DNA from: Verrucomicrobiota bacterium
GTDB taxonomy: Bacteria > Verrucomicrobiota > Verrucomicrobiia > Palsa-1439
DNA length: 64,000 bases
Assembly (NCBI GenBank): GCA_003152315.1
Contig: PLZV01000036.1
Span: 1 to 64,000, forward strand
Reading direction: 5' to 3'
In this document: positions 17,027-25,238 of the stretch, in pieces
Numbering within the stretch: position 1 is the stretch's first letter
Layout: each line of letters opens with the position of its first letter
Notes under the pieces: model-generated
Told to the model about the DNA's origin: nothing
Databases searched by the model: none
What the model saw: the letters and a program-made list of their open reading frames with translations, nothing else
Position numbers and translations under genes: made by a program

Positions 17027-18751
17027 ATGAACATCTTGGGAATTTCGGGTGCAGTGCACGATGCGGCAGCGGCGTTGGTGCAGGACGGCAAGCTGGTGGC
17101 GGCGGTCGAGGAGGAGCGCTTCAAGCGTGTGAAACATGTCGGCTTTGCCGGCTACTTCGGCTACGACACGGGACTACCCCACGCGAGCATCGACTATTGC
17201 CTGAAAACCGCCGGCATCAAAGCGGATGACGTGGACGCGGTTGGCTACTATTACGATCCGTGGCAGGAGTTCCGCTCCCATCTCGCTTTCCGATTGGCGC
17301 GGGCGCACCGCAACCCGGCCCGGGCCGCCTATCATCTCGTGCAATCGGTCACGTTGCTGAAAGACCATCTCAAGACCGAGCCCTTGTTCAATCGCCGGCG
17401 CAAGACGCCGCTGAAGTTTCATTGGCTCAGTCACTACGCCACGCACAACGCGGCGGCGTTTTTCTGTTCGCCGTTCCAGGACGCCCTGATTCTCTCGATC
17501 GACGCCAAAGGCGAGCGTGACTCGTGCTGCGCGGCCGTCGGCGAGGGCAACCAGATCCGCGTCATCGAGACGATACCCTACCCGCATTCGTGGGGCATGT
17601 TCTACATGGAAGTCACGAAGTATCTCGGCTTCAAGCCCGGCCACGATGAATACAAGGTCATGGGCCTCGCTTCCTTCGGCAAGCCTACGTACCTCGAGCA
17701 GTTCCGTCAAATCGTTCGCACGCAGCCGGACGGCTCGTTCCGCTTCGATCTGAGTTGGTTCGACCCGACCTTCACCGGGCCGGACATGCTGAGCCGGAAG
17801 TTTTTCGATACCTTCGGTCCGGCACGCGTCCCGAATTCAGCCATCGAGTCCAAGCACGAGGACATCGCGGCAAGCTTGCAAGAAATCCTCGAGGAAACCG
17901 TCCTGGCTTATCTCAAAGCGCTACGAATCCGCACCGGCAAGAAGAACGTCTGCTTGTCCGGTGGCGTCGTGCTCAATTGTGTGCTCAACGGCAAGATTTT
18001 GGAAAGCGGACTGTTCGACGGGATCTTCATTCCGCCCAATCCCGGCGACGCCGGTTGTGCCGTCGGCGCGGCGCTGCACATTCACCACCAGCTTAATGGC
18101 GCGCCACACAGCTACGTGATGGACCATGCGTTCCTCGGGCCGGCGTATGGCGACGGCGAGATCCTCGCGGCGCTCGACAACGCGAAGGTGGATTACCGAA
18201 AGATGGACGACCCGGCCAAGGAGGTCGCCCGCCTGATTGCCGATGGCAGGATCGTCGCGTGGTACCAAGGTCGAATGGAATGGGGACCGCGCGCGCTCGG
18301 CAACCGCAGTTTGCTCGCCGATCCGACCCGGGCCGAGATGCGCGACGTCGTCAACAAGTGGGTCAAGCACCGCGAAGATTTCCGGCCGTTCGCGCCATCG
18401 GTGCTCGAAGAGAAGGCGCCGGAATATTTCGAACATATTACCGACAGCCCGTTCATGCTGTTCATCACACAGGTGAAGGACGACAAGAAAGCGAAAGTGC
18501 CGGCCATCACCCATGTGGATGGCACGGCACGACCGCAGACGGTCAGCCAGAAGACGAATCCGTTGTATTGGCAGGTGATCAAGGAATTCGAGAACATCAC
18601 CGGTGTACCCTGCGTGTTGAACACCTCGTTCAATATCATGGGCGAGCCGATCGTCTGCACGCCACCGCAAGCGATCCGGTGTTTCTACGGCACGGGCATC
18701 GATGCACTCGCCATCGGCGACTACCTGGTGCTCAAGCAGCGTATGAGTTGA
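17027..18751 (+). CDS. Carbamoyltransferase, NodU/CmcH/TobZ family
   Basis: 574 residues, the usual length. The N-terminal Kae1-like domain starts ILGISGAVHDAAAALVQDG and has EEERFKRVKHVG; the metal-binding histidines are in WLSHYATHNAAAFF (~135). The C-terminal YrdC-like carbamoyl-transfer domain includes VAWYQGRMEWGPRALGNRSL and LNTSFNIMGEPIV. These enzymes make carbamoyl-AMP from carbamoyl phosphate and ATP and transfer the carbamoyl group to a hydroxyl of a sugar or other small molecule. In this locus the target is probably a sugar of the repeat unit or its nucleotide donor. The downstream GT4 gene begins 32 nt later and is probably cotranscribed. Confidence 0.93.
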   Translation: MNILGISGAVHDAAAALVQDGKLVAAVEEERFKRVKHVGFAGYFGYDTGLPHASIDYCLKTAGIKADDVDAVGYYYDPWQEFRSHLAFRLARAHRNPARAAYHLVQSVTLLKDHLKTEPLFNRRRKTPLKFHWLSHYATHNAAAFFCSPFQDALILSIDAKGERDSCCAAVGEGNQIRVIETIPYPHSWGMFYMEVTKYLGFKPGHDEYKVMGLASFGKPTYLEQFRQIVRTQPDGSFRFDLSWFDPTFTGPDMLSRKFFDTFGPARVPNSAIESKHEDIAASLQEILEETVLAYLKALRIRTGKKNVCLSGGVVLNCVLNGKILESGLFDGIFIPPNPGDAGCAVGAALHIHHQLNGAPHSYVMDHAFLGPAYGDGEILAALDNAKVDYRKMDDPAKEVARLIADGRIVAWYQGRMEWGPRALGNRSLLADPTRAEMRDVVNKWVKHREDFRPFAPSVLEEKAPEYFEHITDSPFMLFITQVKDDKKAKVPAITHVDGTARPQTVSQKTNPLYWQVIKEFENITGVPCVLNTSFNIMGEPIVCTPPQAIRCFYGTGIDALAIGDYLVLKQRMS

Positions 18752-18783
18752 AACCCGTCAAGGGCGCTCCGCGATCTTCTGGA

Positions 18784-19911
18784 ATGTCACACACGCGAAC
18801 AAAGATTCTGGTATTCGGCTATCTGCCGCCGCCCTACTTCGGGCCGAGCGTGACGTATCAGGCGCTGATGAAGTCGGAGTTCCCGCGTCGATTTGATGTG
18901 ACGTTTATCAACATGGCGACAGCCCGGCATGTGTCTGATGTGGAAGCTTTTCGGGTTGGGAAACTGTTTCGAATGGCGTGGATCATACTCCTGGAGACCT
19001 ATTACCTCCTGACTCATCGATTTGATTTTTGTTCCTGCCCGATCTCCGTAAATCGCAACGCCTTTCTGAGGGACGCGTTGTTTTTAGCTGTTGCCCGGAT
19101 GTTTCGAGTACCGACGGTTGTTTACGCGCACGGTAACAATTTACCGGATTTCTATGACCGTTCGTCCCCGCTTATGAGGCGAGTCATTAAGGCCACTTGT
19201 AGCCGCGCGGTCGGTGGAATCGTCATGGGTAACCGTCTTCGTCCGAATCTGGAAAGATGGTTGCCTCAAGAGAGGATTTTTCCGGCCACGGATGGTGTTC
19301 AGATCTTCTCGCCGATGCCGGAGCTCCCGAAGGACCGGAAGGGGATCTCCGTGTTGTATCTGGGTAATTTGATTCCCGAGAAAGGAGTCTTCGTGGTACT
19401 GGAAAGTGCTGCCAGAATCCGGAAGCAACGGCGCGACATCCGCTTTATTTTTGCCGGGGCTTGGTTTAAGAGCAGCGACGAGCACCGTGCCCGCGAATTG
19501 GTGCTGCGCGAGGGCTTGACTGACGGTGTCGAGTTTGTTGGTCGAGTCATTGGGGAGCAGAAGTGGCAACTGCTCGTAACGGCAGACATGCTTGTTTTCC
19601 CGACATTCTATTATTACGAGACGCTTGGCCTGGTTTTATTGGAGGCCATGCAGGCTGGGTTGCCGGTGGTGACCACGCCGCGCGCTTCCATTCCGGACAT
19701 CATTGAGGAGGGAGTCAACGGTTTGATGGTGGCGGAGCAAGACCCGCTCGATTTGGCGAACAAAATTCTGCGGCTGGCTGATGACCCGGCGTTGCGGCAG
19801 CGGATGGGGGCCGCCAACCGGGAAAAATTCCATCGATTGTACACACACGAGCACTATGGACAGCGAATGATACGAGTTTTTGAAGAACTGGCTGCTTGCC
19901 GAGATCGATAA
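18784..19911 (+). CDS. GT4-family glycosyltransferase
   Basis: 375 residues from the ATG at 18784; the longer frame reaching back to 18259 only shadows the carbamoyltransferase. GT-B fold: N-terminal KILVFGYLPPPYFGPSVTYQ, and in the C-terminal domain VLYLGNLIPEKGVFVVLESA, the EX7E motif ETLGLVLLE, and QAGLPVVTTPRASIPDIIEEG. The hydrophobic patch around residues 60-75 is probably a membrane-association helix. It adds a sugar in the same pathway as the carbamoyltransferase. By eye the gene is less GC-rich than its neighbours. Donor unknown. Confidence 0.9.
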   Translation: MSHTRTKILVFGYLPPPYFGPSVTYQALMKSEFPRRFDVTFINMATARHVSDVEAFRVGKLFRMAWIILLETYYLLTHRFDFCSCPISVNRNAFLRDALFLAVARMFRVPTVVYAHGNNLPDFYDRSSPLMRRVIKATCSRAVGGIVMGNRLRPNLERWLPQERIFPATDGVQIFSPMPELPKDRKGISVLYLGNLIPEKGVFVVLESAARIRKQRRDIRFIFAGAWFKSSDEHRARELVLREGLTDGVEFVGRVIGEQKWQLLVTADMLVFPTFYYYETLGLVLLEAMQAGLPVVTTPRASIPDIIEEGVNGLMVAEQDPLDLANKILRLADDPALRQRMGAANREKFHRLYTHEHYGQRMIRVFEELAACRDR

Positions 19912-19959
19912 CAACATCTGGCAAAGATGATTGAACCTCGACTGCCGGATCTCTTTTCA

Positions 19960-19990
19960 AAGCCTGCCGGCATGCGGCTTGTTTCCTTTC
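19960..19990 (+). terminator. Possible hairpin terminator between convergent genes
   Basis: AAGCC at 19960-19964 and GGCTT at 19976-19980 pair, extended by GC/GC around a bulged T, followed by GTTTCCTTTC. It lies just after the GT4 stop. The T-tract is imperfect. Confidence 0.35.
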
Positions 19991-21008
19991 ACCGGGGTGA
20001 TTGAGAAGGATCTAAAGGGATAGCCTTGAGACGCTCGTCCAGTTCGTCCCGCGTCCATATTGTCCACGGCTTGATTTCCCGGGCGAGTTCATCGGTTCTC
20101 AACGCCGCCCCTTGCGCAGTAGGATGAAATGGGGTGTCTGCGAAGTGTTCCAGATTCGTATCCGCGCCGAGATTGGGATCCTTGAGAACGGGCATTGTCG
20201 CGGCAACCTCGTAGAGGAATCGCAGGTTGCAACCTTGAAACCGCTTCAAATCTTCGGGCGAGCTATATCCCCATGGGAGCGCGTAGGCCACGCGCACATT
20301 GCGTTGATCACACCAGTCGTGCAGAGCAACCAACCAGGAACGACCTTCTTTCGAAAGCTTTGTAGGGGCTTCTTTGACAGACTTTACAGCGCGGCGTGCG
20401 CCCACTTCATGCCAACCACTAGGGTGTAGCTCAGCCGCAAAATAGGGATAAAGTGGTCGGCGAAGAACCACCTTGGTGACCAGTGTGAATGTGTGATAGC
20501 CGCCGGGCCGCAAATCCAGCAGCGCGGAAAGCCAGTCGACCCGATTGGGATCTCGCAGCAGCGACGGTTCACCGATCGATAGACCAAACTGAGCGCCCAG
20601 CGACTCGATCCTGAGCGGTCCAGCCAGTAGATCCGGCTCGAGGGCGACGACCAGTGTGTCGCCGGTCCGCACGGAGTCTTGGGCGTAATGGGTGAGGACC
20701 TTTGCCCCCATACCCGCGCCCAGTCCCAGGTTCAATGCTGGCAAACGGTGCTGGCTGAGCATCCGTTCGCCATCTACGGATGTGGTGCAGCTTGATCCGC
20801 CGCAGAATACGACCTTGTTTGTGTACTCAAGGTCGAGCTTCTGCGCCCACAGTTGCTTTACTGCGGCACAGCGGCGGAAAAACGCTATCTCCGGGTTTGC
20901 GCGCACCGTGTAGAGCGCACCCACCGCCCACGTGGCAACCGCCACGCCGAGCAGTCGCGCGGCCTTCCATGGCACACCGATGCTAAAAAGCGAAGTAGAT
21001 AAAGGCAT
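19989..21008 (-). CDS. SGNH-hydrolase-like partner of the MBOAT acyltransferase
   Basis: 339 residues. An N-terminal membrane anchor (AARLLGVAVATWAVGALYTV, ~16-35) leads to a periplasmic domain. VVFCGGSSCTTSVDG (~66-80) has a Ser in a GxSS context like block I of SGNH enzymes, and FADTPFHPTAQGA (~290) supplies the Asp-x-x-x-His pair near the C-terminus. This resembles the AlgX/AlgJ/DltD type of accessory protein that moves an acyl group onto an exported polymer. Its start lies inside the end of the MBOAT gene (26-bp overlap), so the two are translationally coupled. A precise family name would need a search; role inferred from motif and partner. Confidence 0.7.
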   Translation of the reverse strand: MPLSTSLFSIGVPWKAARLLGVAVATWAVGALYTVRANPEIAFFRRCAAVKQLWAQKLDLEYTNKVVFCGGSSCTTSVDGERMLSQHRLPALNLGLGAGMGAKVLTHYAQDSVRTGDTLVVALEPDLLAGPLRIESLGAQFGLSIGEPSLLRDPNRVDWLSALLDLRPGGYHTFTLVTKVVLRRPLYPYFAAELHPSGWHEVGARRAVKSVKEAPTKLSKEGRSWLVALHDWCDQRNVRVAYALPWGYSSPEDLKRFQGCNLRFLYEVAATMPVLKDPNLGADTNLEHFADTPFHPTAQGAALRTDELAREIKPWTIWTRDELDERLKAIPLDPSQSPR

Positions 21009-22383
21009 TGGTCTTTCCAGGCGCGAGCAACACGGTCAAAACCACGAGCACTACCAGTGCGAGTGGTTGCCGGAGGTAATAGTATTCTTCATTCTTATGC
21101 GTTACCGAGAACCATTCAGCCAGGAGCGTTAGCGCAGTAAGCAGGAGAAATCCTCCCAGTGCGACCCCATCACCGGAAGCCAGGACTTGTAGCGCCTCGC
21201 GCAGGGCTCCGCCGTTGTAGGTCGCAGGCATCAGTAACACTTTCGATTTCTGAAGCAGCACGTCGGTGCGGAGTTCGTAAAAGCTCATCCAGGCATAGAA
21301 GCTGCCGAGCATCGTGAGCCCCCAGGCCAGCGAGCGTGGGACATTGAGTTTGCCGCCCAACCGGTTGATGATCAGGAAAAGGCCATGAAGTGCTCCCCAC
21401 AAGATGAAGTTCCATCCCGCACCATGCCAGGCGCCCGACACGATAAACACCACCGCCACGTTGAAGGCCCACCACTTCACGCGCCCGCCTCCCATGGGGA
21501 TATATACGTAGTCGCGAAACCACCCGCTCAGCGTGACGTGCCAGCGTCTCCAGAATTCTGTGACGCTGGTCGAACAGTATGGACTTCGAAAGTTCAGGGT
21601 CAGATTAATGCCCAAACAGCGGGCCACGCCCAGTGCCACAAGACTGTAGCCCGCAAAATCGTAATAAATCCGCAGCCCGAAGATGAGATTGGCCTCCCAG
21701 ATCAAAAATGGATTCGTGCTGGAACTGCCGTTGAAGAATCCCGCTAGGTTGTCGGCGAGACAGCATTTGAAAAACAAACCGACCACGATCCAACAGACGC
21801 CCTCGTCTATCTTTTCGGGCAGCCACCGGAAACGGAACGTTTCCATCTGGGGTAGCAGGTTCGCCTTTCGCTCGATTGGTCCAGCCACGATCTGGGGGAA
21901 AAACCCGGCGAAATTCAGGTAGTCCAGAAAGCGGGGAAGCGGCGACTTCAGTGCCAGCGTGTCGATAACGAAGGCAACTTTCTGAAAGGTGTAGAACGAA
22001 ATCCCGACGGGAATCACGAGGTTGCGAAACGCGTCCGCATTGAAACCCAGCACCCGGTTTACAACAAAGTCGCCGTACTTGTAATACACGAGTGGCAAAA
22101 CTTGCAGCGGAATCAGCACAAACAGGTATTTGGAGCCGTGCTTCGCATGGTATTTCAAAATCCACGCCAGCCCCACATACGTCGTGATTGCCACCACCAG
22201 GAAAATGAGGAAAGTCACCCAACTGACGCAGAGCAACAGGAACAGCCCCAGCGAGAACAGCGCAACTTTATCGAATACCGCCAGCGCTGAACGCGCGAAG
22301 TGCACGAAAAGATAACGCACACCGAGAATGACCGCCAAACCACTGAATAAACACTCCCAGAAACGCAACTCAGCGAAGTTCAT
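20983..22383 (-). CDS. MBOAT-family membrane O-acyltransferase (AlgI-like)
   Basis: 466 residues, ~11-12 membrane segments. The family signature is complete: FWRRWHVTLSGWFRDYVYIP (~300) and the catalytic His in SGAWHGAGWNFILWGALHG. AlgI-like MBOATs transfer acetyl groups from the cytoplasm to the periplasm for polysaccharide O-acetylation. Residues upstream of the chosen ATG (frame open to 22611) are non-hydrophobic and read back into the divergent gene, so I start at 22383 (MNFAELRFWECLFSG), preceded by GAGGGG. The SGNH-like gene follows with overlap and supplies the periplasmic step. A promoter-like TTGACT/TAATTC pair with 17-nt spacing lies upstream on the minus strand. Confidence 0.92.
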   Translation of the reverse strand: MNFAELRFWECLFSGLAVILGVRYLFVHFARSALAVFDKVALFSLGLFLLLCVSWVTFLIFLVVAITTYVGLAWILKYHAKHGSKYLFVLIPLQVLPLVYYKYGDFVVNRVLGFNADAFRNLVIPVGISFYTFQKVAFVIDTLALKSPLPRFLDYLNFAGFFPQIVAGPIERKANLLPQMETFRFRWLPEKIDEGVCWIVVGLFFKCCLADNLAGFFNGSSSTNPFLIWEANLIFGLRIYYDFAGYSLVALGVARCLGINLTLNFRSPYCSTSVTEFWRRWHVTLSGWFRDYVYIPMGGGRVKWWAFNVAVVFIVSGAWHGAGWNFILWGALHGLFLIINRLGGKLNVPRSLAWGLTMLGSFYAWMSFYELRTDVLLQKSKVLLMPATYNGGALREALQVLASGDGVALGGFLLLTALTLLAEWFSVTHKNEEYYYLRQPLALVVLVVLTVLLAPGKTNAFIYFAF

Positions 22384-22544
22384 CAACCCCTCAATCGAGA
22401 CTGTCTCTGTTTCACCATCAAGGTGAAGGTGTTCCGCAAAGTCAGTTTCTTGGAAACGGCAGCTTTGGGCAGAAGAATTATTCAATGTGAACTCACAAGT
22501 CAAGTCCGGGTGTTTGTCGGAAGCTGGTGCGCCTTCGCTTTTGT

Positions 22545-22552
22545 GGTACACT
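22545..22552 (+). promoter_or_regulatory. Candidate extended -10 promoter of the DUF362-CapK operon
   Basis: TGGTACACT around 22545-22552 (TG, one base, TACACT at 22547-22552), 8 nt before ATG 22561; no convincing -35 and no Shine-Dalgarno sequence. Predicted transcripts would be leaderless. Confidence 0.4.
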
Positions 22553-22560
22553 ATTGCCCC

Positions 22561-23895
22561 ATGAATCAGGATCCCGTTGCTGCGCGCTGCGCCGTCGTTG
22601 TGCGTCAGCAACCACGATACGATCCCGACCTTGTTGCCTCATCGGTGGACCGGGCGATCGAGGCGATGGGGTTGTCCTGGGGCAACCTGGTGCGAGCGGG
22701 CGAGCGGGTGTTGTTGAAGCCGAATTTTATCCGCGAGTCGCACGCTGGCAGACCGGACGAGTGGGAGCAGATCACCACGCATGGCACCGTCATCGCCGCC
22801 GTCGCGTGTCAGGTCGCCGCCGCGATGGACGGGCGGGGCACCATTACCATCGCGGACGCGCCGCAGACCGACAGCGATTTTGACGCGATCTGCGAACGCG
22901 CGGAGATTCCGCAGCTACGCAGACGGTTGCGGCGAGAATTTCCCGAGCTACGTTTTGAGGTGCTCGATTTGCGGCGGGAAGCCTGGCGCACAAAGCGGGG
23001 CGTGATCGTGGAACGCCGCAAGCTTCCGGAAGACCCGCGCGGCTACACGCTCGTTAACCTCGGCGAACATAGTTGCTTCCAGAATAAAAAGGGGCGCTTC
23101 TACGGCGCGGACTACGACACGGCGTTCACCGCCCAGCACCACTCCAACGGAAAACACGAATACCTGATCTCCCGCAGCGTGATGGATGCGGATGTGTTCA
23201 TCAACCTACCCAAGCTCAAGACGCACAAGAAAGTGGGTGTCACCCTCAGCCTCAAAAACCTCGTTGGCATCAATGGTGACAAGAACTACCTGCCGCACTT
23301 CTGCATTGGCACTCCCGACGAAGGCGGCGACGAGTTTCCCGACAGTAAGGCCGCGACGAAGTTTCAGAGTCGCGCGATTGCCGCCTTCAAGAGCGCCGCG
23401 AAGCGCAGCGGCGCCGCCACCAAACTCTGGGCGCCCCTTGCCAAGCGGGTTGGTTCGCGAATGTTCGGCGACACGACGAAGGTCGTGCGCAGCGGCAACT
23501 GGTGGGGCAACGACACGACGTGGCGCATGACGCTGGATCTCAACAAAGTGCTGCGGCATTTCGACGGCTCCGGCAAACCACGCACGAAGCCCTTGCGGTA
23601 TCTGACCATTATCGACGGCATCGTTGCCGGCGAGGGCAACGGGCCGATGGAAGCCGACGCCAAACCCTGTGGTGTCCTCATCGCGGGTACCAATCCCGTG
23701 GCCACCGATTTCGTCGCTACGCGGCTGATGGGGTTCGACTGGCAAAAAGTCCCGACCATTCGCGAGGCGTTTCAAATGTCCGATCTCAAATTGACTGATT
23801 TCGGTCCGGACGACATCGAGGCTGTGCCCGAACTTGGCGAGGTTTTCCATTTCCGGCCACATTTCGGTTGGGTCGGTCGTATCGAAGCGCCATGA
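22561..23895 (+). CDS. DUF362-domain protein
   Basis: 444 residues from ATG 22561. The DUF362 pattern is visible: VLLKPNFIRESHAGRP near the N-terminus, TIADAPQTDSDFDAI, then DVFINLPKLKTHKKVGVTLSLKNLVGING, the family core, and IDGIVAGEGNGPMEADAKPCGVLIAGTNPVATDFVATRLMG. Many DUF362 proteins carry 4Fe-4S clusters; here I see no ferredoxin-type cysteine cluster. The gene heads a tight operon; its stop overlaps the CapK-like start (ATGA, 23892-23895). The frame extends to 22423 but that part is antisense to the MBOAT gene start. Biochemical function is unknown; context suggests a role in modifying the polysaccharide. Confidence 0.85.
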   Translation: MNQDPVAARCAVVVRQQPRYDPDLVASSVDRAIEAMGLSWGNLVRAGERVLLKPNFIRESHAGRPDEWEQITTHGTVIAAVACQVAAAMDGRGTITIADAPQTDSDFDAICERAEIPQLRRRLRREFPELRFEVLDLRREAWRTKRGVIVERRKLPEDPRGYTLVNLGEHSCFQNKKGRFYGADYDTAFTAQHHSNGKHEYLISRSVMDADVFINLPKLKTHKKVGVTLSLKNLVGINGDKNYLPHFCIGTPDEGGDEFPDSKAATKFQSRAIAAFKSAAKRSGAATKLWAPLAKRVGSRMFGDTTKVVRSGNWWGNDTTWRMTLDLNKVLRHFDGSGKPRTKPLRYLTIIDGIVAGEGNGPMEADAKPCGVLIAGTNPVATDFVATRLMGFDWQKVPTIREAFQMSDLKLTDFGPDDIEAVPELGEVFHFRPHFGWVGRIEAP

Positions 23896-25238
23896 TCCCC
23901 GGCAAAGGTATTTACAATTCGTTGCCCGTGTGGGCGCAGACTGTTGCGGTCAATTTCGCCAGTCGGCGTAATTTCCGCGACAAGTATGGCGCTGATTTTC
24001 AACGTTTTCTCGCGCAGCTCGAGGCCAATGAAAGGAAGTCGCGCGACCAACTCCAGGCGGAGCAGCGCGAGGCATTGCACGGGTTGCTGCGTTACGCGGT
24101 GACGCACGTGCCGTTCTACCGCGAGCAAAAGCTGCCGCCCGATGATTTCGCGGCATGGCCGGTTCTCGACAAACAGACGGTCGCGGCTTCGTCCGGGAGA
24201 TTTCTGTCCGAGGAATTTGATTCGCGCCAGCTGATGAAGATCAACACCAGCGGCACCACCGGCACGCCGCTGACCGTGTGGTTCCCGAAGGAATACCATC
24301 AAATGGAGATGGCGTTTCGTTGGCGACATAAGGCGTGGGCGGGTTGCCCTTACCTTAGCAGCGGCGCATACATTTCAGGCCACCCGGTCGTTCCACCCAA
24401 CCAGAAACGCCCGCCGTTCTGGCGCGTGGATCGCATCGAAAAACGCCTACTCTGTTCGTCGTACCATCTCACGCCCGACAATTTGCCGTGTTATATCGAC
24501 GCGCTCACAGACTTTGCGCCCGATTTCGTTCACGGGTATCCTTCCTCCGTATATCTTCTGGCCAAACAGATGGCTGACGATGGGATCACGGCGGTGCGTC
24601 CCCGCGCGGTGTTTACGGCGAGCGAGACCCTGCTCGATTTCCAGCGGGCAGCCATCGAGCGGGCATTCGGCACGAAGGCCTTCAACTGGTATGGCACCAC
24701 GGAATTTACCAACAATATTATCGAATGCGCGCAAGGCAGTTTGCATCAGCGGCCCGACTATGGCGTGTTGGAGCTTCTTGGCGATGGGACGATGATCGCG
24801 ACGGGTCTGAATAATCGCGCCATGCCGTTCATCCGTTACAAGGTCGGCGACCGCGCAACGCGCAGCGATGACACGTGCGCGTGTGGTTGCGCCTTTCCGC
24901 TGATCGAACGCATCGAAGGGCGCGTGGAGGACTACGTGCGTACCCCGGATGGCCGACTGATCGGTCGTCTGGATCACATATTCAAGGACGTGCAGCATAT
25001 TCGTGAGGCACAAATCGTGCAGACGAAGCTCGATGAACTCGTGTTGCGCATCGTGCGTACGGATGGGTTTACCGCGAAAGACGAACAGATCATTCTTAAG
25101 GAAGCGCACCTGCGGCTCGGTGATTCGATGCGGATTCGTTTCGAGTTCACGGACGTCATTGAACGCACCGCCGGCGGCAAGTTCCGCTTTATTGTTTCCC
25201 AATTGCCGCGCGAGCAATTAGAATTCTCCAGACCATGA
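23892..25238 (+). CDS. CapK/PaaK-like adenylate-forming enzyme
   Basis: 448 residues. MKINTSGTTGTPLTVWFPKEYHQ (~115) is the phosphate-binding S/T-G-rich loop (usually SSGTTG) of the adenylate-forming superfamily; FHGYPSSVYLLAKQ is close to DFVHGYPSSVYLLAKQM here; NWYGTTEF is the Y-G-x-T-E motif; GDRATRSDDTCACGCAFPLIERIEGR holds the hinge region with Cys-rich spacing typical of the PaaK/CapK group. These enzymes activate a carboxylate with ATP. PaaK homologues in capsule loci (CapK) are common but poorly characterised. Neighbours are ATGA-overlapped on both sides. The acid and acceptor are unknown; no acyl-carrier protein gene is nearby. Confidence 0.88.
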   Translation: MIPGKGIYNSLPVWAQTVAVNFASRRNFRDKYGADFQRFLAQLEANERKSRDQLQAEQREALHGLLRYAVTHVPFYREQKLPPDDFAAWPVLDKQTVAASSGRFLSEEFDSRQLMKINTSGTTGTPLTVWFPKEYHQMEMAFRWRHKAWAGCPYLSSGAYISGHPVVPPNQKRPPFWRVDRIEKRLLCSSYHLTPDNLPCYIDALTDFAPDFVHGYPSSVYLLAKQMADDGITAVRPRAVFTASETLLDFQRAAIERAFGTKAFNWYGTTEFTNNIIECAQGSLHQRPDYGVLELLGDGTMIATGLNNRAMPFIRYKVGDRATRSDDTCACGCAFPLIERIEGRVEDYVRTPDGRLIGRLDHIFKDVQHIREAQIVQTKLDELVLRIVRTDGFTAKDEQIILKEAHLRLGDSMRIRFEFTDVIERTAGGKFRFIVSQLPREQLEFSRP

